From Telluribacter roseus (lineage in GTDB: Bacteria; Bacteroidota; Bacteroidia; Cytophagales; Spirosomataceae), in NCBI RefSeq assembly GCF_017355915.2, contig NZ_JAFEUV020000018.1, positions 39,726 to 103,725 of the forward strand: 64,000 bases of DNA, read 5' to 3'. The position numbers and the translations under genes are program-made. The notes below the pieces were generated by a model that did not search any database, was not told where the DNA came from, and saw only the letters and a program-made list of their open reading frames with translations. Shown one piece after another: positions 24,648-33,185 of the stretch; the stretch's first letter is position 1, and every line of letters starts with the position of its first letter.

Positions 24648-26651
24648 TCAAAGTTGGTAGGTCAGGTGTTTCTTTACTCCATCCACTACTACCTCCAGCT
24701 CTATCTGAGAGGCTCCTACTGGCGGTTGTCCGACGACACGGGCGCTTACACTAGGCCGGGAGCCGGTATAAGGTACTACTAAGGTAACAAAACGAAGCCC
24801 GTTCTCGGTGGTAGTCTTAGGTAACCGGTACCTAAAGGCCGGGCGTGGCTCCTTCTTAGTATAGACAAATGACACCTGCCCTTCCTCCGCTTCCAGTTTT
24901 ATACCGGGCTGCTCCACAGCCTGTACCAGTACATTCCAGCCTTCTTTGAAATCAGAGTGCACGGAGTGGTTATTCTGATCAAAAACAGCCTCGCCCGGAG
25001 CCAGCTGAAAATGCAGATCTACGTCGCCGGTACCCTCCCCTATGGCCTCGTCAACCAATACGAAATATTTCCGGTCGACAAACAGTACAGCCCGCCGGTG
25101 GGTCAGATCCGGGTAGCTCTTGTTTTCTACCACCAGTACATCCATATCCGGGCCGGGCTTCCACAGCCGCAGGCTGGGGGCATAAGCCGAGTTAGCTTCA
25201 TTGAGCGTAAGGGTCTGGTGTACTTTGGTCTGCCGAAACCACCGGCGGCCTTCGGGATCTCCGCTGTAAATGTAGCTACCGGCATCAGGCATCAGGTGGC
25301 GGCCGCCGGCGTACAGCTCAAAGGTACCGTTGTCGGGCTGGCTGTGGCCCCCTCCATCCGGTCCGCACTTAAGTACCAGAGTAATGGCATCCTTGTCCCA
25401 GCTACTGCGCATGGAGTATAAGCCGCTCTTATCGTAGGCAAAGGCCGTGGCCTCAGGACGGGTGCCTTCATTCCCCTCGGTAGCCACGTACAGGAAGTCC
25501 GGCCGATTGAATAGCTTCGCCCACTCCCGGAGTTGCCTGTAATACTGTCCGGGAGTACCCGACCAGGCATCGCCAAACTGCGGAGTAGTACCATCCGGAA
25601 AGCTGAGCTTCATAGGTACCTCGCACATTTTCTCGATGATTTTGGTATAAGAATCTGAAAATGCATCCGCCTGACCGTTCAGCTGGGCCAGCTCATACGT
25701 ACGCATAAACCACCCGATGCAGCCCATGTGGTACCCAAAGGCCAGTTCGCGCTGATGACCGTCCGGATATACCTGGCTGGTGATTTCCTGGTTTAGCCGC
25801 CGGATGGCCTCTTCTTTCCATTGTTTCGATTCCTGAAACTCCGGGAAGGTCATGGCAATAAAGGCCATGCCCTCGGCTTCCATCAGCCCCCAGTTACTCC
25901 CCTTAGTGTACCGGGTCATCAGGTACGAGCTATGGTCATAGCAACTATTCAGAAAAGCCACCAGTACATCGGGCGTAAAGTGAGGGGAGTCTATGAAGTA
26001 CTCAAAGAGCCCTGTCCAGCGGTACCCCCTGATCCCGGCTTCAATGGAACGCCAGGCGTACTGGTGCTGGTCGTCACGAGGATTTTTGCGGGTCCAGTCT
26101 ACGAGCTGGGCGCACCACTCACGGGCATATTTTTCGTCGCCGGTATGCCAGTAGGCGCGGGCCATGGCGTCCCAGAAGCTCATCCGGTTCAACTGCCACA
26201 CCCACTCCTTATCCGGGTAAGGGTTGGTAGCCCAATTGATATCATCCCCGCAGAAATGGGACGGATAGGCCGGCTGCCCCACAAACACATGCTTCAGAGC
26301 ATCATTGGCTACCTGAATATCCTTTTCACTGGCGCTACTACCCCGCATAGCAGCTTTTACCTGACGTTCCACCGGATGCTTTACCGAAGTACGGGTACGG
26401 TAGTAAGTCAGCAGCTCTATGGCTGCCAGCTCGGGAGTAGGAGCTGCGGCTTTAACTCTGGCAAGCCCCGGCGCATCCAGATTCAGCCGCGATAGTAGCT
26501 TCTTTATTTCGATAGTCTGCTCCACCCGCTCCTGATAGCTCTCACCAAGGGCAGATCCCTTGGCGGGTAGCAGCAACAGGAGCAGCAGTACGTAGCGAGT
26601 GTACCCTGTGAGTGAGAAGTGGTTCAGGAGAAGTAACAGCCCTTTTTCCAT
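24648..26651 (-). CDS. Heparinase II/III-like or alginate-lyase-like polysaccharide lyase
   Basis: The 667-residue protein has an N-terminal hydrophobic signal (YVLLLLLLLPAKGSA), an alpha-toroid domain (about 60-370; YAREWCAQLVDWTRKNP, QYAWRSIEAGIRGYRW, SNWGLMEAEGMAFIAM) and a C-terminal beta-sandwich (about 400-665). Expected active-site features are present: the N in KGSNWGLMEAE, Y-H in AFGYHMGC, and H in GGGHSQPDNGTFELYAGG, which is the hallmark of the heparinase II/III family. These enzymes depolymerise uronic-acid polysaccharides (heparin, alginate or similar) by beta-elimination in the periplasm. It is divergent from the Tat leader/mannonate-dehydratase-like gene, which fits a uronate pathway. 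Confidence 0.87.
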   Translation of the reverse strand: MEKGLLLLLNHFSLTGYTRYVLLLLLLLPAKGSALGESYQERVEQTIEIKKLLSRLNLDAPGLARVKAAAPTPELAAIELLTYYRTRTSVKHPVERQVKAAMRGSSASEKDIQVANDALKHVFVGQPAYPSHFCGDDINWATNPYPDKEWVWQLNRMSFWDAMARAYWHTGDEKYAREWCAQLVDWTRKNPRDDQHQYAWRSIEAGIRGYRWTGLFEYFIDSPHFTPDVLVAFLNSCYDHSSYLMTRYTKGSNWGLMEAEGMAFIAMTFPEFQESKQWKEEAIRRLNQEITSQVYPDGHQRELAFGYHMGCIGWFMRTYELAQLNGQADAFSDSYTKIIEKMCEVPMKLSFPDGTTPQFGDAWSGTPGQYYRQLREWAKLFNRPDFLYVATEGNEGTRPEATAFAYDKSGLYSMRSSWDKDAITLVLKCGPDGGGHSQPDNGTFELYAGGRHLMPDAGSYIYSGDPEGRRWFRQTKVHQTLTLNEANSAYAPSLRLWKPGPDMDVLVVENKSYPDLTHRRAVLFVDRKYFVLVDEAIGEGTGDVDLHFQLAPGEAVFDQNNHSVHSDFKEGWNVLVQAVEQPGIKLEAEEGQVSFVYTKKEPRPAFRYRLPKTTTENGLRFVTLVVPYTGSRPSVSARVVGQPPVGASQIELEVVVDGVKKHLTYQL

Positions 26652-26955
26652 AGTGCAGGAGGTAGTGATGATTGAATAAGCGCGTAGTATACCTAACCTA
26701 CTTACTCATCTTAACCCCACATCAGCAGCAGGTAGATAAATAAGTAAGCTTCCCCGAATGGAGAAGCTTACGGCACTGCTTTGTAAATGGTTGAAAGATC
26801 CTCAGTCTGCGGTATGGGCATAACGGGTACCTGCATACTAACGCCTAACTACTACCTGACGGGCTGTAAATCAGGCTGTACCTATACATGTACCTCGCTG
26901 TCTGCGATTGGTAGATTCACCTTCGCGCGCACTTTTAGCTAGAAATCTAAACCCT
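26652..26955. other. Divergent intergenic region with a hairpin
   Basis: These 304 bases hold the promoters of two divergent genes. The only clear structure is an inverted repeat, GTAAGCTTC (26744-26752) with GAAGCTTAC (26763-26771) around a 10-base spacer and no T-run. That makes it a candidate operator and not an obvious terminator. No -7 box is convincing. Confidence 0.5.
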
Positions 26956-27111
26956 ATGCATCCAACCTTTACTCCCTCCGATGAGCCTACCGGCTCCTCC
27001 CGCCGCGATATGCTTAAGAAGCTGAGCCTGGGCTCCGCTGCCGGTATGTTTGGGCTGTTGACTCTCCCCGCCGAAGCTCGCCAGGCACCTACCACTCCGG
27101 CCTACGCCTAA
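26956..27111 (+). pseudogene. Orphaned Tat leader, cut from its enzyme by an in-frame stop
   Basis: ATG at 26956 opens a 51-residue frame with a canonical twin-arginine signal: SSRRDMLKKLSLGSAAG (residues 14-30), then a hydrophobic stretch and AEARQA. It ends at TAA 27109-27111. The next in-frame codons are GGC and then the ATG of the enzyme at 27115, so leader and enzyme are in one frame broken by a single stop. AAA or CAA to TAA would explain it. As I recall, related Cytophagales proteins carry such a leader fused directly to this enzyme. Either the leader is now a short free peptide followed by reinitiation, or the locus has recently lost export of the enzyme. Confidence 0.75.
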
Positions 27112-27114
27112 GGC

Positions 27115-28329
27115 ATGGCTCCGGTCAAAATCAAAAGTATCAAGGCCATTGCCACCGCTCCGCAGGGCTCCAACCTGATCGTGGTGAAGGTAGAGACTAC
27201 CGAGCCCGGCCTCTACGGCCTGGGCTGCGCTACCTTTACCCAGCGGGCGGCCGCTGTCGTTACCGCCATCAACAGCTACCTGCCCGACCTGGTCATCGGC
27301 AAAGACGTCGACAATATTGAGGATATCTGGCAGTCGGTGTACGTAAGCTCCTACTGGCGCAACGGACCCGTGCTCAACAACGCCCTGAGCGGCTTGGACG
27401 AAGCCCTGTGGGACATCAAAGGCAAGCGAGCTAACATGCCGGTATACCAGCTCCTGGGCGGTAAGGCTCGTTTTGCCATTCCCTGCTACACCCACGCGGG
27501 CGGAAAAACGCCCGAAGAGGTAGCCGACAGCGCCCAGAGCATCATAGACCTGGGCTTTAAGTACGTACGCATCCAGCAGGGTGGCTACGGAGCCGTAGGG
27601 AGTATCAACCAGCAGCCGGATTTCAAAACGGCAGGATTTGGCGGCACTACTGATAACTACATGAACGAACGGGTGTACCTCAAATCAGTACCAAAGATGT
27701 TCGATATAGTACGAAAGCGGTGCGGTGAAGAGGTCGAGCTGCTGCACGACATCCACGAGCGGGTGCAGCCCATGGATGCCATCAACCTCATCAAGCAGGT
27801 GGAAGAGTACCAGCCTTTCTTTATTGAGGACCCCTTCTCGCCCGAAAACATGAGCTGGTTCCGCCAACTTCGGCAGACCACCACCGTACCTATCGCCATG
27901 GGTGAGCTGTTCAACAACATCAACGAGTTCAAAGAGCCTATGGTACAGCACCTGTTCGACTACATCCGCTGCCACGTGTCGCAGATTGGAGGGATTACAC
28001 CCGCCATGAAAATAGCCCGTCTGGGTGAGTGGTTCAACGTACGTACCGCCTGGCACGGCCCCGGTGATGTGTCGCCGGTGGGTCACGCGGCGCACGCCCA
28101 CATTGATCTCGCCGTCTGGAACTTTGGGATTCAGGAGGCAGTGAGTTTTTCGGATAAGATGATGGAGGTATTCAGCGGCTGTCCTACCATGAACAAAGGC
28201 TATATGTCGGTCAATGAAGTACCTGGTCTGGGGGTAGACATTAACGAAAAAGAAGCCGCCAGGTACCCGATCACTACCAAATCCAACTGGCAGGTGCGGC
28301 GTGACGACGGTACCATCATCCGGCCGTGA
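27115..28329 (+). CDS. Enolase-superfamily dehydratase, mannonate/galactonate dehydratase-like
   Basis: This 404-residue enzyme (from ATG 27115) has the N-terminal capping domain and the (beta/alpha)7-barrel of the mandelate racemase/muconate lactonizing group, at the length of ManD/GalD proteins. Mg ligands are D212, E238 and E264 (HDIHERVQ, FFIEDPF, AMGELF); H214 and H314 (TAWHGPGD) match the catalytic His residues of the ManD-like subgroup. It would dehydrate a sugar acid such as D-mannonate to a 2-keto-3-deoxy product. The Tat leader upstream is separated by an in-frame stop, so this copy is probably cytoplasmic, translated by reinitiation 3 nt after that stop. Neighbouring lyase and PHP hydrolase genes fit a uronate pathway. 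Confidence 0.88.
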   Translation: MAPVKIKSIKAIATAPQGSNLIVVKVETTEPGLYGLGCATFTQRAAAVVTAINSYLPDLVIGKDVDNIEDIWQSVYVSSYWRNGPVLNNALSGLDEALWDIKGKRANMPVYQLLGGKARFAIPCYTHAGGKTPEEVADSAQSIIDLGFKYVRIQQGGYGAVGSINQQPDFKTAGFGGTTDNYMNERVYLKSVPKMFDIVRKRCGEEVELLHDIHERVQPMDAINLIKQVEEYQPFFIEDPFSPENMSWFRQLRQTTTVPIAMGELFNNINEFKEPMVQHLFDYIRCHVSQIGGITPAMKIARLGEWFNVRTAWHGPGDVSPVGHAAHAHIDLAVWNFGIQEAVSFSDKMMEVFSGCPTMNKGYMSVNEVPGLGVDINEKEAARYPITTKSNWQVRRDDGTIIRP

Positions 28330-28454
28330 CCATGTACCTATTATTCCTTATCGTTGTAACAATACATTGGACCGGACAAAGTGGAATACTGGAAGTGGGG
28401 AAAAGAAAGTAACTTGATGATCTAAGACAAACCTAACCACTAACCTACCTGCTC

Positions 28455-29669
28455 ATGCGCATCTCGGGGATCATCCTCTTTACCCTACTGGCCACCTCAG
28501 CCCTGGCTCAACAAACACGCTGGTACAAGGGCAACACCCACACCCACTCGTACTGGAGTGACGGCGATGACTTCCCCGAGATGATCCTGGACTGGTACAA
28601 GACCCGGGGCTATGATTTCATAGCGCTCTCGGACCACAACGTACTGGCCGACAAGGAGTATTGGAAGCAGATACCTACCCACCCGTTTCGCCAGCGCCGC
28701 TTCCGGGAGTACCTCGGGAAGTACGGTGAGCAATGGGTAAATTATAGAACTGACTCGGCGGGGCGCATCAGCGTAAAGCTGAAAACCTTGGATGAGTTCA
28801 GGCAGCTGTTTGAGGAGAAAGACAAGTTTCTGATCATTAAGGCCGAGGAGATTACCGATGGCTACGCCGGCAAACCCGTTCATATGAACGCCATCAACGT
28901 ACAGGAGCTGGTAAAGCCACGTGGCGGCAACAGTGTAGCCGAGGTGCTTCAGAACAATCTCGACGCCGTGTATGAACAGCGGGAGCGGACGGGACAGCCC
29001 ATGTTTCCGCACATCAACCACCCCAACTTCGGCTGGGCCATCAAGGCCGAAGATATGATGCAGCTACGGGGGGAGCGGTTTTTTGAGGTGTACAACGGCC
29101 ACCCGCATGTACACAACTACGGCGACTCGGTCACCATCGGGATGGAAGAACTGTGGGATCGGTTGCTGGTCCGGTACCTCGAAGATGGCAAACCTCCCCT
29201 GTACGGCCTGGCTACCGACGACTCGCACAACTACCTCGAGTACAAGGTAGGCCTCAGCAACCCCGGACGGGGCTGGATTATGGTGCGGGCGGCCCAGCTA
29301 TCACCGGACTCGCTTATAGCGGCCATGGAAAAGGGAGATTTCTACGCTACCACCGGTGTACTTCTCAAGGATGTAAGAACCCGCAAAAATACCCTGACCG
29401 TAGAGGTGGCCTCCGAAGCCCGTACCCGCTATACGATTCAATTCTGGGGAGCGCGCCCCTTAGGCGCAGGTACCTCCGCCCAGGCCCGCGCCCGCGAACG
29501 GGTATTACTCAAGGAGGTCAGGGGCACCAGAGCCAGCTACACCCTTACCCCCAGAGACCTGTACGTTCGCGCCAGGATCATCTCCACCCAGGTACAGGAG
29601 AATCCTTTTCAGGAAGGAGACCTGGAGACAGCCTGGACACAGCCGGTCGTCCGACAAGCTGAAAGATAA
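28455..29669 (+). CDS. Secreted PHP-domain metallohydrolase (CehA/McbA-like)
   Basis: The 404-residue protein has a signal peptide (cleavage after ALAQ) and a PHP domain with the expected metal-binding motifs: NTHTHSYWSDG (about 27-37), IALSDHN, KAEEITD, FPHINHPNFGW and GLATDDSHNY. The C-terminal beta region (about 310-400) is a small accessory domain. PHP enzymes are phosphoesterases or, in the CehA/McbA subgroup, hydrolases of small esters and carbamates. The substrate is unknown. It follows the dehydratase gene by 125 bp in the same direction and may be part of the same catabolic unit. Confidence 0.85.
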   Translation: MRISGIILFTLLATSALAQQTRWYKGNTHTHSYWSDGDDFPEMILDWYKTRGYDFIALSDHNVLADKEYWKQIPTHPFRQRRFREYLGKYGEQWVNYRTDSAGRISVKLKTLDEFRQLFEEKDKFLIIKAEEITDGYAGKPVHMNAINVQELVKPRGGNSVAEVLQNNLDAVYEQRERTGQPMFPHINHPNFGWAIKAEDMMQLRGERFFEVYNGHPHVHNYGDSVTIGMEELWDRLLVRYLEDGKPPLYGLATDDSHNYLEYKVGLSNPGRGWIMVRAAQLSPDSLIAAMEKGDFYATTGVLLKDVRTRKNTLTVEVASEARTRYTIQFWGARPLGAGTSAQARARERVLLKEVRGTRASYTLTPRDLYVRARIISTQVQENPFQEGDLETAWTQPVVRQAER

Positions 29670-29776
29670 GTACCAGGTCACGAAACCAGTAAACAATTTT
29701 ATATAATGCCCTGAATAACAGCAGTGTTATACAGAATGGTAGTATCTTAGCTAACACACCTAATCTCCAATAGCTT

Positions 29777-30688
29777 ATGATACTTATTGTAGGCGCCACG
29801 GGTGCGCTCGGACACGAAGCAACCCTTCAACTGCTGGATGCCGGCTACCCCGTCCGGGCCATGGTTCGTACGCCCGCTAAGGCAGTTGATCTGATAAAAC
29901 AGGGAGCTGAAGTAGTTCAGGGCGACCTGACCAAGCCCACTACCATACGGCAGGCCTGTCAGGGTGTAGATGTCGTCGTTGCCTCCGCGCACAGCCTGCT
30001 CGGGAGAGGTAAGTATAGCTCAGACAAAGTAGACTCCATAGGACACCGTTCCCTGATCGATGCCGCCAAAGCAGCCGGAGTCAGTCAGTTTATCTACACA
30101 TCTATTTCGGGAGTTAGTCCCGGGCATCCCGTTGATTTTTACCGCACTAAGTACCATGTTGAACAGTATCTTAATCAGAGTGGTATACCTCATACCATCC
30201 TTCGGCCGTCGGCTTTTATGGAATGGCACGCCCACAACCTGCTCGGCAAATCTATTCTTGAGAAGGGGACTGTCACTATTCTGGGGAGGGGCAATACGCC
30301 TACCAATTTTGTGGCAGTACGGGATGTAGCCTATCTAATCAGGCAATCCATCCAGAACCCCGAGTACTACAACCGGATCATAACCATTGGTGGCCCCTCA
30401 AACCCCACCAAGAATGAAGTCGCCAGCCTCTACGGACGCCTGGCTGGCATACCCCCCAAAGTGAAGCATGTTCCCGGACGTACCTTACAGGTACTTTCAA
30501 AGATCATCAGCCCCATCCACCCGGGTATTGGCCGGATCATGTACATGAGCGCCATCCTTGACAACATGGATTGCTCGCTGGACATGACCGAAACCCTAAG
30601 CAAGTACGCCATGAAGCTTACCAGCATTGAGGAATTTGTGCAGGAGCAGGTGGCCAGACACCAGCAAAGGCAGGCTGTACCCTCTTAA
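29777..30688 (+). CDS. NmrA/atypical-SDR NAD(P)-binding protein
   Basis: The 303-residue cytoplasmic protein starts directly with a Rossmann motif, MILIVGATGALGHEATLQLL (GxxGxxG at 6-12), followed by VRAMVRTPAK and VVQGDLTKP, typical of NmrA-like/atypical short-chain dehydrogenases. The YxxxK position reads FYRTKYHVEQYL, so the catalytic Tyr-Lys pair is shifted or absent (Y-R-T-K-Y). NmrA relatives often sense NAD(P) ratio or act as quinone/isoflavone reductases. It stands alone between terminator-poor gaps. Confidence 0.85.
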   Translation: MILIVGATGALGHEATLQLLDAGYPVRAMVRTPAKAVDLIKQGAEVVQGDLTKPTTIRQACQGVDVVVASAHSLLGRGKYSSDKVDSIGHRSLIDAAKAAGVSQFIYTSISGVSPGHPVDFYRTKYHVEQYLNQSGIPHTILRPSAFMEWHAHNLLGKSILEKGTVTILGRGNTPTNFVAVRDVAYLIRQSIQNPEYYNRIITIGGPSNPTKNEVASLYGRLAGIPPKVKHVPGRTLQVLSKIISPIHPGIGRIMYMSAILDNMDCSLDMTETLSKYAMKLTSIEEFVQEQVARHQQRQAVPS

Positions 30689-30955
30689 TCAGCTACTGGC
30701 ATTCAACTACATTACCTGGAAAGGCAAAACGGGGGATTATACAGGACAATGTGGTGAATGCCCACCTGTTGACTTTTTTCAACAATTTACCGACGGCTAC
30801 TTAGTTAGTACACTTAGCTTTAACTTCTTAGGGCGATATTCTGTTTTTTCGCTAAAATCCTGACCATTAATGGCATAGTTATTTACAAGGTTGCAGCTGT
30901 ATTGCACTTTTCGGTGCTTACTAATTTTTATATGTTCAAATTAACTGTAACCTTT

Positions 30956-31501
30956 ATGAGAAAGCTTAAATGGAATCTATTGCTACTGGCAGGTATGTTT
31001 ATGGCCGTTTCGTGTAAAAACGACAAAGACGATACTAACATGACTGCCGAGGTAGACAGAGAGTTTGCGGTAGCAGCAGCAGAGTCCAACCTGATGGGGG
31101 TACGTACCGGACAGCTTGTGCAATCCAATGCGGAGTCTCAGCAGGTAAAAGATTACTCGACAGCAATGAGTGAGTATTATAATACAGCAACCACTGATAT
31201 GGCTGACCTGGCTCGTCGGAGAAATATTTCTCTGCCAACTGCCCTGGGTACTATGAACCAGCAGGATTACGACCGACTGGCCGCTCTGCAGGGTTCCCGT
31301 TTTGATTCGGCCTACGTTAGCTGGGCTGTTCGTTCCAACCAGCAGAGTATTGATATGCTTCGTGCGCATATGACTGCCTCCGGTGACACCGAATTCCGTA
31401 ACTGGGCCTCCAGCCGAATTGCTACTCTGGAACAAAACCAGCAAATGGTAGAGGCTATTCAGAATTCGATGAATAATGATGTGACAGATCAGGATAATTA
31501 A
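30956..31501 (+). CDS. DUF4142 lipoprotein (first of three)
   Basis: The ATG at 30956 gives 181 residues with a lipoprotein signal (MRKLKWNLLLLAGMFMAVSC). The rest is the four-helix DUF4142 domain: REFAVAAAESNLMGVRTGQLV, VKDYSTAMSEYYNTATTDM and the C-terminal FRNWASSRIATLEQN. DUF4142 proteins are ferritin-like-fold envelope proteins of unknown role, common near stress genes. It is very similar to the copy at 32579 and less so to that at 31876. An upstream in-frame TTG at 30902 is unlikely because it would place residues before the signal peptide. Confidence 0.87.
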   Translation: MRKLKWNLLLLAGMFMAVSCKNDKDDTNMTAEVDREFAVAAAESNLMGVRTGQLVQSNAESQQVKDYSTAMSEYYNTATTDMADLARRRNISLPTALGTMNQQDYDRLAALQGSRFDSAYVSWAVRSNQQSIDMLRAHMTASGDTEFRNWASSRIATLEQNQQMVEAIQNSMNNDVTDQDN

Positions 31502-31536
31502 TGATGTGACAGATCATAAAACCTGAATAATGTATT

Positions 31537-31579
31537 CAGCAAAAAGGGTCGGCTCTTACAGAGCCGACCCTTTTTGCTG
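31537..31579 (+). terminator. Very strong intrinsic terminator
   Basis: A perfect 19-bp stem (31537-31555 with 31561-31579) with a 5-base loop TTACA; the arms contain AAAAA and TTTTT, so it could work in both directions. Confidence 0.92.
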
Positions 31580-31875
31580 GTGTTGATTTCCTCAGAGGCT
31601 CCTTGTTGTATCCACTTTTGGCGTATATGTTGATATCCTCCCGCAACCTGCTGAAATAATGGGACTTAAACCGGCACCCGAAAATCAGAAAAATGCAAAC
31701 AGGTCTTGTACTATACGGGGTAAACCTAGTATAAAAGAATCATTATAAATGCCCAGATGCGGGCCCGGAGTCAATTGGGATGATAGTCACTACTTCAGGT
31801 ATAGTTTTAGGTATCTATCTTATTAAGATACACCCACTAAAGCAAGGTATCATTTACCTGTAACGTTAGAACACC
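31580..31875. other. Intergenic region between DUF4142 genes
   Basis: This AT-rich stretch has no credible gene. GTATCT (31811-31816) and AGATAC (31826-31831) form a small inverted repeat about 45 bp before the next ATG, a possible operator. No clear -7 box is seen. Confidence 0.45.
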
Positions 31876-32391
31876 ATGAAGAAGAGTATAACTTATATTT
31901 TAGTTTGGGTTGGGTTGGCAACGGCTTTCTCCTGTACACCCATGGATGCCAATGTTGTCACAGCCACCGATCGTCAGTTTGTAGAGAGTGCCGTACAGAG
32001 AAATCAACTGGATATGCAGATAGGACAGGTAGCCCGAACCCGCGCCACCACCGATGAAGTACGGCGGTTTGGTGAGATCCTGCTCCGGAATGGTAATACT
32101 ATATCGGAAGAGCTCAGAGCCATGATTGAAAAAAAGAGCCTGACTCTACCAGACCTTGAGGCACTTACCTCTAAGCCCGAGGTAGACCAGTTGCTGAGTA
32201 CGCCCGAGGCAACCTTTAACGTAAACTTTCTTAGCACAATCATAGATTCGCGCAAAGTTACGCTTGAGCTGTTTGAGCAGCAGGTCCGTAAAGGAAAAGA
32301 TAATGAATTACGTTCGTGGGCATCCAGCAAGCTTCCCCTGCTACGTCAGGAACTCGAAAGAGCGCAAACCATACGGGCTACAATGAAATAG
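31876..32391 (+). CDS. DUF4142 lipoprotein (second of three, divergent copy)
   Basis: The 171-residue protein has a lipobox (LATAFSC) and a DUF4142 domain (DRQFVESAVQRNQLDMQIGQVA; TFNVNFLSTIIDSRKVTLELFEQQ; LRSWASSKLPLLRQELERAQ). It is the most divergent of the local trio and lacks the MNQQDYDRL/INQADFDRL segment that the other two share, so it is not a recent copy. It has its own terminator downstream, implying independent transcription. Confidence 0.87.
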   Translation: MKKSITYILVWVGLATAFSCTPMDANVVTATDRQFVESAVQRNQLDMQIGQVARTRATTDEVRRFGEILLRNGNTISEELRAMIEKKSLTLPDLEALTSKPEVDQLLSTPEATFNVNFLSTIIDSRKVTLELFEQQVRKGKDNELRSWASSKLPLLRQELERAQTIRATMK

Positions 32392-32444
32392 GCCTATCCC
32401 TGAAGAACTTGTACTTCAAAAGTACTTATAGTTGGTTAAGTTGG

Positions 32445-32472
32445 TAAGGAGCTGCTAAAAGGTAGCTCCTTA
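32445..32472 (+). terminator. Probable intrinsic terminator
   Basis: A 9-bp stem TAAGGAGCT/AGCTCCTTA is followed by a weak T-rich stretch (TTTGCT). Confidence 0.6.
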
Positions 32473-32578
32473 TTTGCTCAAGAGCTACCGCAATTGGTAC
32501 AGTTATTTGAAGCGATACCGGTGGTACATCGCTTGTAAGGTACCTGACAATCTAATTTATTACTACTGAAAACTCTTT

Positions 32579-33106
32579 ATGAAATACGTAAAATGGAACC
32601 TGCTGCTGTGGGCTAGCCTATGGATAGCTACTTCGTGCAGAAATGAAAGTACCCCCAATGTGGTAGCGGTAGTAGACAGAACGTTTGCACTTGAGGCCGC
32701 CCAGACCAACCTTATGGGGCTGCGCCTGGGACAGCTCGTACAGAACAATGCCCAGTCGCAGGATGTAAAGGACTACTCGGTTACGATGAATGATTACTTT
32801 AACAAAGCCTCCAATGATCTGCTCCGGATTGCCAACCGTAAAAACATCCCTCTCCCGTCGACGCTGAGTACGATCAACCAGGCGGACTTTGATCGGCTGT
32901 CGGCGCTGAAAGGATCAAGTTTTGATACGGCCTACATTGACTGGTCCATCCAGTCACATCAGAAAACCATTGAACAGTTAAGACAACATACTATGAATTC
33001 AACGGATGAAGACCTGAAGACCTGGGCTTCCGGTCGCCTTACGGCCCTGGAGCAATCACTTAACCGGGCGCAGACCATCCAGCGATCTTTCACTAACACC
33101 ATGTAG
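32579..33106 (+). CDS. DUF4142 lipoprotein (third of three)
   Basis: The 175-residue protein has a signal ending in IATSC, then the DUF4142 domain with the same blocks as the first copy: LMGLRLGQLVQNNAQSQ, VKDYSVTMNDYFNKA and TINQADFDRLSALKGSSFDTAYIDW. Copies one and three are clearly close paralogues, with copy two inserted between them. Expected location is the inner leaflet of the outer membrane or the periplasm. It ends at a bidirectional terminator shared with the oxidoreductase gene. Confidence 0.87.
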   Translation: MKYVKWNLLLWASLWIATSCRNESTPNVVAVVDRTFALEAAQTNLMGLRLGQLVQNNAQSQDVKDYSVTMNDYFNKASNDLLRIANRKNIPLPSTLSTINQADFDRLSALKGSSFDTAYIDWSIQSHQKTIEQLRQHTMNSTDEDLKTWASGRLTALEQSLNRAQTIQRSFTNTM

Positions 33107-33130
33107 TATTACACCCATTACATAAAATAG

Positions 33131-33158
33131 AGAAGGCCAGCATGTATGCTGGCCTTCT
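33131..33158. terminator. Bidirectional intrinsic terminator
   Basis: A 13-bp perfect palindrome AGAAGGCCAGCAT/ATGCTGGCCTTCT with T-rich flanks lies between convergent genes. Confidence 0.88.
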
Positions 33159-33185
33159 TTGCTGTATAGTAATTGGGTTGTAGGA

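Noticed and set aside
28332..28412. 26-codon hydrophobic frame after the dehydratase
   Set aside because: It starts only 2 bp after the dehydratase stop and has a hydrophobic start, but it is short, without conservation evidence or a clear tail; cannot be told from chance.
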